A stretch of 64,000 bases of DNA from Roseimaritima multifibrata (GTDB taxonomy: Bacteria > Planctomycetota > Planctomycetia > Pirellulales > Pirellulaceae): NCBI RefSeq assembly GCF_007741495.1, contig NZ_CP036262.1, forward strand, positions 3,472,001 to 3,536,000. Direction: 5' to 3'. Below are positions 52,182-62,829 of this stretch, one piece after another. A program made the translations under genes and the position numbers. Positions within the stretch are counted from its first letter, which is position 1, and each line of letters begins with the position of its first letter. The notes below the pieces were generated by a model. It was not told the DNA's origin. It saw only the letters and a list, made by a program, of their open reading frames with translations, and made no database searches.

Positions 52182-54731
52182 ATGTCTGAAAACCGACGGA
52201 GCATCTATCCCTTTTTCGATCACTTGCCGGTCGATATTGAGGGTGTCGAAACGCTTGCCGATTTGGCTTTGGACCTGCGGTCCACCTGGAACCACGCGAC
52301 CGATGAGATCTGGAGTCGACTGGACCCGGAGCTTTGGTCGATTACGCATAATCCTTGGGTGGTCCTGCAAACGGTTTCGCAGCATCGAATTGAAGGCGTC
52401 CTAGAAGACGATGATTTTCGTCGGACCATCAAACGTTTGTCCGACGCTCGAAGGCAGAAGGAGGAAAAACCGGCGTGGTTTCAAAAGACCCACGCTGATT
52501 CCGACCTGTCGTGCGTCGCCTATTTCTGTATGGAATTCATGCTGAGTGAGTCGCTGCCGATCTATTCCGGTGGCCTAGGAAACGTCGCGGGAGACCAATT
52601 GAAGGCGGCCAGCGATTTAGGGCTGCCTGTCGTCGCGGTTGGCCTGCTGTACCAGCAAGGTTACTTTCGCCAATCGATCGATGAAGCGGGCCAACAGCAT
52701 GCGCTCTATCCCTACAACGATCCCGGTCAGTTGCCGATTCGGCCGCTGCGGGGGCCCGATGGGGAATGGCTGCGATTGAAGGTCGAGTTGCCGGGGTACT
52801 CGGTTTGGTTACGAACCTGGCAGGTTCAGGTCGGACGCGTGAAACTGTACTTGCTGGACAGCAACGATGCCGCAAACTTTCCCGCACACCGCGGCATCAC
52901 AAGTGAGCTCTACGGCGGCGGCCCCGAACTTCGTTTGAAGCAAGAATTGATTCTGGGAATTGGTGGTTGGCGTCTGTTGACCGCACTGGGGATCTCGCCT
53001 GAAGTTTGCCATTTGAATGAGGGACACGCCGCGTTTGCGATTTTGGAACGTGCGCGTGCTTTCATGAAAGATTCTGGACAGCCTTTCGATATCGCTTTGG
53101 CGGTGACTCGAGCGGGAAACCTGTTCACAACCCATACCGCAGTGGCGGCCGGGTTCGATCGTTTTGAGCCGCATTTGGTTCAGCAATATCTCGCCCGATA
53201 CGCTCAGGTTGAACTGGGGATTTCCGTCGATGAACTGTTGGCGCTAGGGCGACAAAACCCAGGTGACCAATCGGAGTTATTTAACATGGCTCACTTGGCG
53301 ATCCGCGGCAGTGGTAGCATTAATGGTGTCAGTCGATTGCACGGAAGGGTCAGCCGACACCTCTTCAATCCTCTGTTTCCACATTGGCCCGCTGACGAAG
53401 TTCCCGTGGGGCATGTCACCAATGGGGTTCACATGCCCAGTTGGGATTCGGCGGCTGCGGATGCGGTCTGGACCGAATCCTGTGGAAAAGATCGCTGGGA
53501 CGGTACAAACAAAACATTGAATTGTGATATCGGCAGCGTATCGGATGAAACGCTTTGGCAGTTTCGCATTGATTCGACTCATGCGTTGGTCGAATACACG
53601 CGTCAACGACTGTCGCGGCAGCTTGCCGCTTCAGGATCGCCGGAAGAGGAGGTTGAAGCTGCCAAGCACCTGTTTGATCCGAATGCTTTGACCCTTGGAT
53701 TCGCCCGGCGGTTTGCTACTTATAAACGCCCCAATCTTTTGTTGCATGACCCGGATCGGCTGCTTCGTCTGCTGGCGAATTCGGAGCATCCTGTGCAATT
53801 GATTCTCGCAGGGAAGGCTCATCCCGCTGACAAAGCAGGGCAGTACTTGATTCGTGAGTGGATCGAATTCATTCAGCATCCACTCGCCCGGCAGCACGTG
53901 ATTTTCCTCAGCGATTACGACATGCGGCTGACGGAACATCTGGTTCAAGGATCCGATGTCTGGGTGAACACACCGCGGCGTCCTTGGGAAGCAAGCGGAA
54001 CCAGCGGAATGAAGGTGTTGGTGAATGGCGGTATCAATCTGTCCGAACTGGATGGATGGTGGGTGGAAGCTTACACGCCCGAGGTTGGGTGGGCGATTGG
54101 CGACGGCCAAGAACATGGCGATGATCCGGCCTGGGATGCGGTCGAAGCAGAGCAACTGTACAACGTGCTGGAGAAAGAGGTTGTTCCCGAATTCTACGAG
54201 CGCAATGAGCAGGGCTTGCCGACGGCTTGGCTGTCACGAATGCGAGCAAGTATGTCCCAGCTCACCCCTCAGTTCTCCGCGGTTCGATCGGTCCGCGAAT
54301 ATACCGAGCAGCATTACCTTCCGGCTGCCGCCTCATTTAGGAAACGAGTTAGTTTCAATGGAACCGCCGGCGCACAAATCGTTGATTGGGAAAGGTCTGT
54401 CAGAGAAAAATGGCCTGCCGTAAAGTTCGGGGAACTGCGAACAGAAACGAATCAAACGGAGCATGTGTTTTCCGTCGACGTTTACCTTGACGGTCTGGAT
54501 CCACGGTTTGCACGCGTTGAATTGTTTGCCGAGGCAACGGACGACTTTCCTCTCCTTCGGCAGACAATGGAACGCTGCAGAACAAGTGGAAACCTTGACG
54601 CCGAATGGTTGACGTTCCGAACCTCGGTACCGGTAACACGTCCGGCAACCGATTTCACCCCCCGTGTCGTTCCGCAACACGCAACCGTTAGCGTGCCATT
54701 GGAATTGGAACTGATTCGGTGGCAACGATGA
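52182..54731 (+). CDS. glgP: Alpha-glucan (glycogen) phosphorylase
   Basis: 849 aa. Releases glucose-1-phosphate from glycogen ends. It belongs to the second bacterial type (TIGR02094-like), with an N-terminal domain (HLPVDIEGVETLADLALDLR) not found in the muscle type. Marks: YFCMEFMLSESLPIYSGGLG, then GDQLKAASDLGLPVVAVGLL, CHLNEGHAAFAILERAR, VGHVTNGVHMPSW, FARRFATYKRPNLL and the PLP-lysine loop EASGTSGMKVLVNGG. Overlaps the acetate kinase start by four bases (ATGA), so the two are one operon. Supplies hexose phosphate for the phosphoketolase route encoded downstream. Confidence 0.96.
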   Translation: MSENRRSIYPFFDHLPVDIEGVETLADLALDLRSTWNHATDEIWSRLDPELWSITHNPWVVLQTVSQHRIEGVLEDDDFRRTIKRLSDARRQKEEKPAWFQKTHADSDLSCVAYFCMEFMLSESLPIYSGGLGNVAGDQLKAASDLGLPVVAVGLLYQQGYFRQSIDEAGQQHALYPYNDPGQLPIRPLRGPDGEWLRLKVELPGYSVWLRTWQVQVGRVKLYLLDSNDAANFPAHRGITSELYGGGPELRLKQELILGIGGWRLLTALGISPEVCHLNEGHAAFAILERARAFMKDSGQPFDIALAVTRAGNLFTTHTAVAAGFDRFEPHLVQQYLARYAQVELGISVDELLALGRQNPGDQSELFNMAHLAIRGSGSINGVSRLHGRVSRHLFNPLFPHWPADEVPVGHVTNGVHMPSWDSAAADAVWTESCGKDRWDGTNKTLNCDIGSVSDETLWQFRIDSTHALVEYTRQRLSRQLAASGSPEEEVEAAKHLFDPNALTLGFARRFATYKRPNLLLHDPDRLLRLLANSEHPVQLILAGKAHPADKAGQYLIREWIEFIQHPLARQHVIFLSDYDMRLTEHLVQGSDVWVNTPRRPWEASGTSGMKVLVNGGINLSELDGWWVEAYTPEVGWAIGDGQEHGDDPAWDAVEAEQLYNVLEKEVVPEFYERNEQGLPTAWLSRMRASMSQLTPQFSAVRSVREYTEQHYLPAAASFRKRVSFNGTAGAQIVDWERSVREKWPAVKFGELRTETNQTEHVFSVDVYLDGLDPRFARVELFAEATDDFPLLRQTMERCRTSGNLDAEWLTFRTSVPVTRPATDFTPRVVPQHATVSVPLELELIRWQR

Positions 54732-55918
54732 TCGCAAATCGGATCCTGACAATCAACGGCGGATCATCAAGCATCAAATTCGCGGTGTTTGATATCGGTA
54801 AAACGTTGACCCGAGCGTTGGTAGGGAAGCTTGACCGGATTGGATGCGATGGAACGCAGGTGAAGTTCAGCTGCCAGGATTCATCGGGAAAGCATGAAGT
54901 CGATTTGGCTGCACTCGATCATGTTGGTGCGACCGAATTTCTTATGGATTGGCTGACATCGAACGGTATTATCAAGGGGGTTTCGGCGATCGGGCATCGT
55001 ATCGTTCATGGGATGCAACGGACGCAACCAGAGATCGTCAATTCCGATTTACTAAATGAATTGCGTCGGGTTTGCCCTTATGCGCCTGAACACGTACCCG
55101 CAGAACTTTCGATCATCGAATCGATTCGCAATCGGTTGCCAAACGTACCGCAGGTGGTCTGCTTCGACACCGCCTTTCATCGCACCATGCCCCGCGTTGC
55201 AACGGTGATGGCGATCCCTCGTCGTTATGAATCCGCAGGAATTCAGCGATATGGTTTCCATGGTCTTTCCTACGCGTACTTGGTTCGCGAGCTTCGTCGT
55301 ATCGGTGATTCGGCGGCGACAACAGGCCGCGTTATTCTTGCTCATTTGGGTAACGGCGCAAGTATGGCAGCGGTTGTCGACGGCATCTGTATCGATACCA
55401 GCATGGGATTTACTCCGGCGTCCGGATTGCCAATGGGAACGCGATCGGGAGATATCGACCCGGGTGTCTTTCGCTATCTGACGCAACAGGAGGGCCTCGA
55501 CGCCGGGAGCCTTCATCGCATGTTGAACCACGAATCGGGACTGCAGGGCGTCTCGGAAACCAGTTCCGACATGCGTGATCTCCTTGCTGCGGAAAGTTCC
55601 GACCAGCGTGCCGCAGAAGCGGTCAATCTATTTTGCTACCAAGCCAAAAAGTTTATCGGTGGATACGCGGCGGCGATGGGTGGGGTGGACACTCTGGTTT
55701 TTTCCGGAGGCGTTGGTGAGAACTCCGCGGAGATCCGTCGCCGGATCTGCGATGGGTTAGCCTTTTTGGGAATCGATTTGAATCCGAGTGAGAATTTGGC
55801 AAACGCGGCCCTGATTTCAACGACGGAGGGACACGTTGCGGTAAGAGTGGTTCCTACGGACGAAGAGGTCATGATCGCCCACTCGGTTGCCGAACGGGTC
55901 CCAGCTTTACAAACATAA
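54728..55918 (+). CDS. ackA: Acetate kinase
   Basis: 396 aa, ATG at 54728 overlapping the phosphorylase stop. Converts acetyl-phosphate and ADP to acetate and ATP. Motifs: ILTINGGSSSIKFAVF, GHRIVHG, VCFDTAFHRTMP, YGFHGLSY, HLGNGASMAAVVDG, DTSMGFTPASGLPMGTRSGD, and FSGGVGENSAEIRR. The catalytic-type Asn, Asp, Arg and His positions are all present. It lies 59 bp before phosphoketolase, the source of acetyl-phosphate, so substrate channel by operon order is clear. No phosphotransacetylase is seen nearby. Confidence 0.97.
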   Translation: MIANRILTINGGSSSIKFAVFDIGKTLTRALVGKLDRIGCDGTQVKFSCQDSSGKHEVDLAALDHVGATEFLMDWLTSNGIIKGVSAIGHRIVHGMQRTQPEIVNSDLLNELRRVCPYAPEHVPAELSIIESIRNRLPNVPQVVCFDTAFHRTMPRVATVMAIPRRYESAGIQRYGFHGLSYAYLVRELRRIGDSAATTGRVILAHLGNGASMAAVVDGICIDTSMGFTPASGLPMGTRSGDIDPGVFRYLTQQEGLDAGSLHRMLNHESGLQGVSETSSDMRDLLAAESSDQRAAEAVNLFCYQAKKFIGGYAAAMGGVDTLVFSGGVGENSAEIRRRICDGLAFLGIDLNPSENLANAALISTTEGHVAVRVVPTDEEVMIAHSVAERVPALQT

Positions 55919-55977
55919 TCCGGTGAATTGACACCTTCCAATCCCAATGGACCTCTAAAGAATAAGGGAACTTATCC

Positions 55978-58362
55978 ATGTCAACGCTGCAGCAAAAACG
56001 GACACTCTCGGCCGATCAGTTACGCACGATCGATGCCTACTGGCGGGCGGCCAACTATCTATCGGTCGGCCAAATCTATCTGTACGACAACCCCCTGCTC
56101 CGACGCCCTTTAGAATTGTCGGACATTAAGAAGATGTTGCTTGGGCACTGGGGGACAACTCCCGGGCAGAACTTCATCTATGCCCACCTAAATCGTGTCA
56201 TTAAGGAGAACGATCTTGACATGATCTATGTTTCCGGTCCTGGGCATGGTGGTCCTGCGGTTGTTGCGAACACGTATCTAGAAGGTTCCTACACGGAGAT
56301 CTACCCGCATATCTCTCAAGATGAAGAAGGGCTGCGAAAGCTGTTTATCCAGTTTTCGTTTCCGGGCGGAATTCCTAGCCATGTATCCCCCGAATGCCCT
56401 GGATCGATTCATGAAGGGGGTGAGCTTGGATATTCGCTCAGTCATTCATTTGGTGCCGTTTTCGACAATCCCGAATTGATTGTTGCCTGTGTCGTCGGGG
56501 ATGGTGAAGCGGAAACGGGACCGTTGGCGACGGCCTGGCATTCCAACAAGTTCCTTAATCCCGTTGATGACGGGGCTGTGTTACCGATCCTGCATCTAAA
56601 CGGGTACAAAATCGCCAATCCCACGGTGCTTGCCCGCATCGGTCATGAGGAACTGGAGCAACTACTGCGAGGCTATGGGTGGACGCCCTATTTTGTCGAA
56701 GGGGATGACCCGGCATTGATGCACGAGGCGATGGCGACGGCGATGGACGATTGCATCCATCAGATCCAAGCGATTCAGCGTGATGCGCGTGAAAATGGGA
56801 ATAGGGAACGCCCACGTTGGCCGATGATCGTGCTCCGATCTCCTAAAGGCTGGACCGGTCCGAAGGTGGTCGACGGCGTTCCAAACGAAGGGACTTTTCA
56901 TTCACATCAAGTTCCTCTTTCCGACCCGGCCGGCAAACCCGAACACCTGCCCTTAATTGAAGAGTGGCTGCGGAGCTATCGCCCCGAGGAACTCTTTGAC
57001 GAGAACGGTCGGCTGATGCCGGAATTAGCTGAATTGGCACCGACTGGCAAGCGGCGTATGGGGGCAAATCCAAATGCTAACGGTGGTGCGCTACTGCGTG
57101 ATTTAGTCATGCCGGACTATCGCGACTACGCGACGGATGTTCCTGAACCGGGAGCCCCTGGGATCGGCGATACTCGGGTGCTTGGACCGTTTGTTCGCGA
57201 TGTGATCAAACTGAACATGGAAGCAAAGAACTTCCGCGTCTTTGGGCCTGATGAAACCATTTCGAATGGACTGGCTGCCGTGTTTGATGTCACTTCACGG
57301 CAATGGGAGGCCCGCACGGAAGCAAATGACGAATTTCTGGAAACCTCGGGACGCGTATTGGAGATGCTTAGCGAGCATCAGTGCGAGGGGTGGCTGGAAG
57401 GCTATCTGTTGACCGGGCGGCATGGCCTGTTCAATTGTTACGAAGCTTTCATTCATATCGTTGATTCGATGTTTAATCAGCATGCAAAATGGCTGAAGGT
57501 GACAAACGAATTGCCATGGCGCGAAAAGATTGCTTCGCTGAACTATTTGTTGGCGTCTCATGTTTGGCGGCAAGACCATAACGGGTTCACACATCAAGAC
57601 CCAGGGTTCATCGATGTCGTCGTCAACAAGAAAGCGTCGGTCGTGCGAGTCTATCTTCCTCCCGATGCTAACTGTTTGCTATCGGTTATGGATCATTGCC
57701 TAAGGAGTCGCCAATACGTCAACGTTGTGGTTGCGGGGAAACATCCGGCTCCTCAGTGGCTGACGATGGAAGCCGCCGAAAAACATTGTGCGGAAGGAAT
57801 CGGGGTATGGGATTGGGCGAGCAGCGACGACGGGGGCGAGCCCGATGTGGTTTTCGCTTGTTGTGGTGATGTACCGACTTTGGAAACATTGGCCGCGGTG
57901 TCGATCATTCGGGAGCATTTGCCCGATCTAAAAGTTCGGTTCGTGAACATCGTTGATTTGATGAAAATACAACCCGAAAGCGAGCATCCGCACGGTCTGG
58001 ACGATCCCGCTTTTGATGCGTTGTTTACTGAAGACAAGCCGGTCATTTTTGTGTTCCACGCCTATCCCTGGTTGATCCATCGTTTAACTTACCGCCGTAC
58101 GAATCACGAGAACTTTCATGTTCGTGGGTACAAAGAAGAGGGAACGATCACGACTCCGTTTGATATGACGGTGCTGAATGAGCTGGATCGCTTCCACATC
58201 GTGATGGATACGATCGATCGGCTCCCACAGACCGGAGAGATAGGGCAAGCACTAAAACGTCTGATGGCTGAGAAACTTGTCCAGCACCGGGAGTACATCT
58301 GCAAAAACGGTCAGGACATGCCCGAAATCCGGAACTGGCGATGGAAGGCTACCCAAAAGTAG
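55978..58362 (+). CDS. xfp: Xylulose-5-P/fructose-6-P phosphoketolase
   Basis: 794 aa, a normal length. Thiamine-diphosphate enzyme that splits xylulose-5-phosphate (or fructose-6-phosphate) with phosphate into acetyl-phosphate plus a triose (or tetrose) phosphate. N-terminal [58 protein letters not shown], and [20 protein letters not shown] are family signatures; the cofactor motif is [19 protein letters not shown]. Later marks include [24 protein letters not shown]-like [14 protein letters not shown] and [18 protein letters not shown] at the C-terminus. An AGGG site precedes the ATG. Central enzyme of the cluster. Confidence 0.97.
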   Translation: MSTLQQKRTLSADQLRTIDAYWRAANYLSVGQIYLYDNPLLRRPLELSDIKKMLLGHWGTTPGQNFIYAHLNRVIKENDLDMIYVSGPGHGGPAVVANTYLEGSYTEIYPHISQDEEGLRKLFIQFSFPGGIPSHVSPECPGSIHEGGELGYSLSHSFGAVFDNPELIVACVVGDGEAETGPLATAWHSNKFLNPVDDGAVLPILHLNGYKIANPTVLARIGHEELEQLLRGYGWTPYFVEGDDPALMHEAMATAMDDCIHQIQAIQRDARENGNRERPRWPMIVLRSPKGWTGPKVVDGVPNEGTFHSHQVPLSDPAGKPEHLPLIEEWLRSYRPEELFDENGRLMPELAELAPTGKRRMGANPNANGGALLRDLVMPDYRDYATDVPEPGAPGIGDTRVLGPFVRDVIKLNMEAKNFRVFGPDETISNGLAAVFDVTSRQWEARTEANDEFLETSGRVLEMLSEHQCEGWLEGYLLTGRHGLFNCYEAFIHIVDSMFNQHAKWLKVTNELPWREKIASLNYLLASHVWRQDHNGFTHQDPGFIDVVVNKKASVVRVYLPPDANCLLSVMDHCLRSRQYVNVVVAGKHPAPQWLTMEAAEKHCAEGIGVWDWASSDDGGEPDVVFACCGDVPTLETLAAVSIIREHLPDLKVRFVNIVDLMKIQPESEHPHGLDDPAFDALFTEDKPVIFVFHAYPWLIHRLTYRRTNHENFHVRGYKEEGTITTPFDMTVLNELDRFHIVMDTIDRLPQTGEIGQALKRLMAEKLVQHREYICKNGQDMPEIRNWRWKATQK

Positions 58363-58469
58363 ACCTGCAAAATCGCTTGGTCTGTTTTCTTCATCAATGA
58401 TCGTCTGAAAAACGTCGCTGACCAAACATTGGAAGGCGATTTTTTCGGAACCGCGAAGGCTGTCGAGCA

Positions 58470-60521
58470 ATGAAAACCTGGGAACAAGTCGAAGGGACGC
58501 CGTATCCCCTTGGTGCGACCTGGATCGCCGAAGAGAACGCTTATAATTTTTCTCTCTATTCCAAACATGCGGAAGCTGTCCACCTGCTCTTGTATTCAAA
58601 GCAAGACGTGGAACGTCCGATGTTTGAGTATGCGTTTGACTACCTGAAAAATAAATCGGGACCAGTGTGGCACTGTCGCGTCAACCGTGAAGAGGTGGCG
58701 GAGGCGGCCTATTACGCGTATCGAATCGACGGGCCCGCGCCGCAAGGGATTTTTGCTTGGCATAACTTTGATTTTGAGAAAGTGCTGTTGGACCCGTGCG
58801 CTCGCAGTGTCTATTTTCCTGATGACTTCAGTCGGCAGGCGGCCTGTCGCCCGGGATCGAACGCTGGCCAAGCGCCGTTAGGGGTACTGCCAACGGAACT
58901 TTGTGAATTCGATTGGGGCGAGGATCCTTCGCCCAGGCATGACAGCGATTTAGTTATCTACGAATTGCACGTCAAAGGATTTACTCGGCATCCCAATTCC
59001 AAGGTTCCTGAATCGCATCGGGGCACCTTTCTCGGTGTCGTCGACAAAATTCCCTATCTGGTCGATCTGGGGATAACGGCGGTTGAACTAATGCCTGTGT
59101 TCCAGTTCGATCCTGACCATAATAATTATTGGGGATACATGCCCCTCAACTTCTTTTCACCGCATCATGCTTACGGCACCGACCCTGAGACCTGCAACGT
59201 GTTGTCTGAATTTCGGACGATGGTTAGCGCCCTGCATGATGCGGGGATCGAAGTCATCTTGGATGTTGTCTACAACCATACATGTGAAGGGGACCACACC
59301 GGTCCAATCTATAATTTTAAGGGAATCGATAACAGTTCAGCGTACATCATGACCGGCGACCCGAACGCTCCGTACGCGAACTACAGCGGGACAGGCAACA
59401 CCCTGCATACGGCGAATCGTGCGGTTCGACGTCATATTCTTGATAGCCTGCGTTTTTGGGGAGCCGAACTGCACGTCGATGGGTTTCGTTTCGATCTGGC
59501 GTCGATCTTTACTCGGAAGAGCGATGGATCGATCAATTTGGATGACCCGCCAATTGTAAGTGAGATCGGTACAAACGCCGATTTGACGGACGCCCGATTG
59601 ATTGCCGAGCCATGGGACGCGGATGGAGAATTTCAGCTAGGAGCAAAATTTCCAGGGCAGCGATGGATGCAGTGGAACGCCCACTACCGAGATACCATGC
59701 AGAAGTACGTTCGTGGAGATTCCGGTATGGTCCCTGAGTTGATGACGCGGCTGTATGGCAGCGCGGATCTTTTTCCGGATGATTGTCTTCACGCCTACCA
59801 GCCACGCCTGAGTGTGAATTACATCACGTCCCATGATGGGTCAACTCTTTACGACCTGGTTTCGTACAACGAGAAACGTAATTGGGCCAATGGCCATGGC
59901 AATACCGATGGCGCTAAAGAATCCAGTTGGAACAGCGGTTGGGAAGGTGATGAGAACGTGCCGCAAGAGGTTCGCAAGCTTCGCAAGCAACAGGTCAAAA
60001 ACTTTGTCTGTTTGTTGATGCTTTCTAACGGAACCCCAATGTTCCGAATGGGAGATGAATTCATGCAAACGCAGGGTGGAAACAATAATCCGTATAACCA
60101 AGACAATTTGACCAGTTGGCTGAACTGGGATCTCCTAGACGAACATGCGGATATCTTTCGCTTCTTTAAGAACATGATTGCCTTCCGAAAGGCTCATCCC
60201 TCGATCAGTCGGTCTCGTTTCTGGCGTGATGACATCAAATGGTATGGGACGGGGCACCTTGTCGACATGTCACCCAGTTCGCAGCAGCTTGCCTACTGTT
60301 TGCACGGAGCTTCGCAGGACGACACCGATATTTACGTGATGGCGAACGCGTCCTCTGAATCGATTGAATTTGGAATTCAAGAAAGGGCCGCAGGATCGTG
60401 GCACCGCGTGGTCGATACTTCGCTTCCAAGCCCCGACGATTTTGTAGAAGACGAGGGTGTTGCTGTTGAAGAGCCGTTTTATCGGGTTAATGGGCGTTCG
60501 GTGGTTGTTTTGAAGGTTTGA
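58470..60521 (+). CDS. glgX: Glycogen debranching enzyme (GlgX-type isoamylase)
   Basis: 683 aa. Hydrolyses alpha-1,6 branches, here of phosphorylase-limit glycogen. Domains: N-terminal CBM48-like fold (PLGATWIAEENAYNFSLYSK to AYRIDGPAPQG), GH13 barrel with ELHVKGFTRHPNSKVPESHR, EVILDVVYNHTCEGDH, VDGFRFDLASIF (nucleophile Asp), LIAEPWDADGEFQLG (acid Glu) and NYITSHDGSTLYD (His-Asp), then a C-terminal beta domain. The stop codon (60519-60521) lies inside a tandem repeat. Completes the glycogen-degrading pair with GlgP. 107 bp after phosphoketolase. Confidence 0.96.
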   Translation: MKTWEQVEGTPYPLGATWIAEENAYNFSLYSKHAEAVHLLLYSKQDVERPMFEYAFDYLKNKSGPVWHCRVNREEVAEAAYYAYRIDGPAPQGIFAWHNFDFEKVLLDPCARSVYFPDDFSRQAACRPGSNAGQAPLGVLPTELCEFDWGEDPSPRHDSDLVIYELHVKGFTRHPNSKVPESHRGTFLGVVDKIPYLVDLGITAVELMPVFQFDPDHNNYWGYMPLNFFSPHHAYGTDPETCNVLSEFRTMVSALHDAGIEVILDVVYNHTCEGDHTGPIYNFKGIDNSSAYIMTGDPNAPYANYSGTGNTLHTANRAVRRHILDSLRFWGAELHVDGFRFDLASIFTRKSDGSINLDDPPIVSEIGTNADLTDARLIAEPWDADGEFQLGAKFPGQRWMQWNAHYRDTMQKYVRGDSGMVPELMTRLYGSADLFPDDCLHAYQPRLSVNYITSHDGSTLYDLVSYNEKRNWANGHGNTDGAKESSWNSGWEGDENVPQEVRKLRKQQVKNFVCLLMLSNGTPMFRMGDEFMQTQGGNNNPYNQDNLTSWLNWDLLDEHADIFRFFKNMIAFRKAHPSISRSRFWRDDIKWYGTGHLVDMSPSSQQLAYCLHGASQDDTDIYVMANASSESIEFGIQERAAGSWHRVVDTSLPSPDDFVEDEGVAVEEPFYRVNGRSVVVLKV

Positions 60522-60618
60522 AGGTTTGAAGGTTTGAGTTTGAGTTTGAGTTTGAGTTTGGGGAGACACGGAGACACGGAGACACGGAGTGAAGGAGTGG
60601 GGGAGTGGGGGAGTGGGG
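60510..60618. repeat. Compound microsatellite at a convergent gene junction
   Basis: Successive short tandem arrays: TGAAGGTT-like units (three), TGAGTT units (four), GAGACACG units (three) and GAGTGGGG units (three). It includes the last codons of glgX and fills the 97-bp gap to the end of the dehydrogenase gene. Strand bias is marked (G-rich on +, C-rich on -). Confidence 0.9.
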
Positions 60619-61620
60619 TTAGGCTGGAGTTGGTTGTACTTGGTTTTTGCATTTGCCTGTTTCTTCGAAATCGGTGACGTTTTGGATCGTTGTTGCGGCG
60701 ATGCAGGCTAACGCTTCTTTTGTGAAAAATGCTTGGTGCCCGGTGATTAGCACATTTGGGAACGTTAACAATCGTGAGAGGGTGTCGTCTGGGATGACTT
60801 GATCGGAAAGGTCTTCGAAGAACAGATCCGCTTCTTCTTCGTAAACGTCTAATCCAAGGCGTCCGATCTTGCCGCTCTTGAGGCCAGCGATCACTGCCGT
60901 TGTGTCGACACACGCGCCGCGTGAAGTATTGATGATCGTGACATCCGGTTTCATTTGCTCGATCGCGTCATGGTCGATCAGATGATGCGTTTCGGGCGTC
61001 AGTGGGCAATGTAGTGAGATCACGTCAGCTCTTTGAAGCAATTCTGGCAACTGCACATAGTCCATTCCCAACGCTTCACATTCCGGATTGGTGTGGATAT
61101 CTAGGCCCACCAGATGGCATCCAAATCCATTCATGATTTTCGCGAATTCGCAGCCGATCTTGCCGGTCCCGACGACTCCAACGGTCCGTCCATACAGATC
61201 AAACCCCAGCAAGCCCTCCAGAGAAAAATTGCCGTCTCGAGTCCTTCCGTAGGCGCGGTGAATGTTCCGGTTGAGCGCCAAGAGAAGTGCGACCGCATGT
61301 TCGGCTACGGCGTGTGGTGAGTATTCGGGGACTCGGACAACCGAAATGGCGTTTTTCTTTGCCGCTGTTAGATCAACGTTGTTAAATCCCGCACAACGTA
61401 AGGCAATCAAATGGATGCCCATATCGGCAAGCGATTTCAAGATGCCTTCGTCTAATTCATCATTCACAAACGCGCAGACCACGTCATGACCCGCAGCCAG
61501 TTTGACGGTTGCTGCCGTTAGCCGTGTTTCAAGAAAGGTAAGCGAATGATTCGACGATTGAACGGCCTCGTCGAGGAATCGGCGATCGTAGGGTTTGGTG
61601 CTGTAGACAATGATTTTCAT
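60619..61620 (-). CDS. ldhA: D-lactate dehydrogenase-like 2-hydroxyacid dehydrogenase
   Basis: 333 aa. Reduces pyruvate to D-lactate with NADH by homology to fermentative LdhA. Marks: N-terminal [52 protein letters not shown], the NAD loop [17 protein letters not shown] followed by an acidic residue (LVGLDIHTN), [21 protein letters not shown] (Arg), [16 protein letters not shown] (Glu) and [15 protein letters not shown] (His). Typical length for the group. Convergent with glgX across the microsatellite. Would reoxidise NADH made by glycolytic flow. Symbol by homology only. Confidence 0.9.
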   Translation of the reverse strand: MKIIVYSTKPYDRRFLDEAVQSSNHSLTFLETRLTAATVKLAAGHDVVCAFVNDELDEGILKSLADMGIHLIALRCAGFNNVDLTAAKKNAISVVRVPEYSPHAVAEHAVALLLALNRNIHRAYGRTRDGNFSLEGLLGFDLYGRTVGVVGTGKIGCEFAKIMNGFGCHLVGLDIHTNPECEALGMDYVQLPELLQRADVISLHCPLTPETHHLIDHDAIEQMKPDVTIINTSRGACVDTTAVIAGLKSGKIGRLGLDVYEEEADLFFEDLSDQVIPDDTLSRLLTFPNVLITGHQAFFTKEALACIAATTIQNVTDFEETGKCKNQVQPTPA

Positions 61621-61729
61621 TACTTACTTTGGTTTCATTCGCGGGGAAGTTAGCGGCCCGATTGATCGAAGCACCATTTGCGATATCGACGTTGTACACG
61701 AATGTTCCAAGCTGTGGCACTTCACGCAA

Positions 61730-62782
61730 TTATCCGCCGGTCACGTGCCCCCAACGGTCGGAGTGGAGTGTTGGAGTGGCCGGGTCGGATTCGTTGCCTT
61801 TCAGGCGTGCTGAGAGTGCAGCGACGTAGGCGGCTCGCGCTTCCTCGCTATTGAATTCCAGAGGTCGTTTCTGCTGGAGGTCCCAAAGCGACTGCATCTG
61901 ATGTTTCTCCATGAAAACGCGCAGTCCATCCAACATCGTGCGAATCACGTCGGGACCTTCACGGTAGATTGCGGAAGTCACCATTCCGACATCGGCGCCA
62001 GCCAGTAGAACCTTGATCAGGTCATCGGCGTGAGCGATCCCGCCACTGGCGGCAAGGGCCATCGCTGGGCAAAACCCGTGAACCTGCATCAAACTTTCGA
62101 TCGAATCCGTTCCGACACCCGCGCGTGAAAGTTTCCATTTGGATGACAGTTTGAAACTATCCAGACAGATATCGACTGCGGGCGAACGGCCGTACAGCAC
62201 AAGACCTTGAGCGCCGGATAAAAGTTGTGCAGCCAGATGTGGAATGCTGGTGAAGTTCCGGTCTAGTTTGACAAAGAGGGGGATCGTTATCGCCGCATCG
62301 ATATCCCGTACAGCATCCAAAACCGTTGTTTCAATCTCAGCGGCACTCTTGTACTCACTCGCAATCGAATGATGGATGTTCAGTTCAATCGCTGCCACTC
62401 CAACCTCTTGAAGTTCACCAGCAAAATCGGTCCAGCCCCCAGCGGTAAATCCGTTTAGGCTAGCGATGACAGGGATGGTACGTGTCGCCGTCGCACGATT
62501 GACCATCGCAAGGTAGGTGTCGGCATCAGGAACAGCCCAGTTCGAATGACTGTGTTTCGAGCGTTCAAGCAGACGTTGTTCCTGCCCCGAGATCGAGTGA
62601 CCGTTTTTTTGGCTCCACAAGATCACCTGTTCCTCGAATAGCGAGGGGAATACGATCGCCCCGGCTCCAGCTGACTGAAGGGTGACACGGACCGCTTCCT
62701 GCATCGTCATGGGGCATGCGCCAACGATGATGGGGGTGGCAAGATGCAGTCCGCCGTAATTGGTTTCTAGACTCATGGACAT
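61730..62782 (-). CDS. Dihydroorotate dehydrogenase-like FMN protein
   Basis: 350 aa from ATG 62782 (MSMSLETNYGG); the ATG two codons later is also possible. TIM-barrel flavoprotein of the DHOD-like group: LHLATPIIVGACPMTMQEAV, GAGAIVFPSLFEEQV, VIASLNGFTAGGWTDFAGEL, AIELNIHH, PLFVKLDRNFTS, LVLYGR, and the phosphate-binding LAASGGIAHADDLIKVLLAG then GADVGMVTSAIY. It lacks the classic DHOD Cys/Ser base loop, so true pyrimidine synthesis is unlikely. This form is often found beside fermentation and stress genes. Function unknown. 109 bp after it comes the dehydrogenase gene. Confidence 0.9.
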   Translation of the reverse strand: MSMSLETNYGGLHLATPIIVGACPMTMQEAVRVTLQSAGAGAIVFPSLFEEQVILWSQKNGHSISGQEQRLLERSKHSHSNWAVPDADTYLAMVNRATATRTIPVIASLNGFTAGGWTDFAGELQEVGVAAIELNIHHSIASEYKSAAEIETTVLDAVRDIDAAITIPLFVKLDRNFTSIPHLAAQLLSGAQGLVLYGRSPAVDICLDSFKLSSKWKLSRAGVGTDSIESLMQVHGFCPAMALAASGGIAHADDLIKVLLAGADVGMVTSAIYREGPDVIRTMLDGLRVFMEKHQMQSLWDLQQKRPLEFNSEEARAAYVAALSARLKGNESDPATPTLHSDRWGHVTGG

Positions 62783-62829
62783 GATAGGTTCCAAAGATAT
62801 AGAGATTCAGAAAAGCTGTTTCAATTGTT

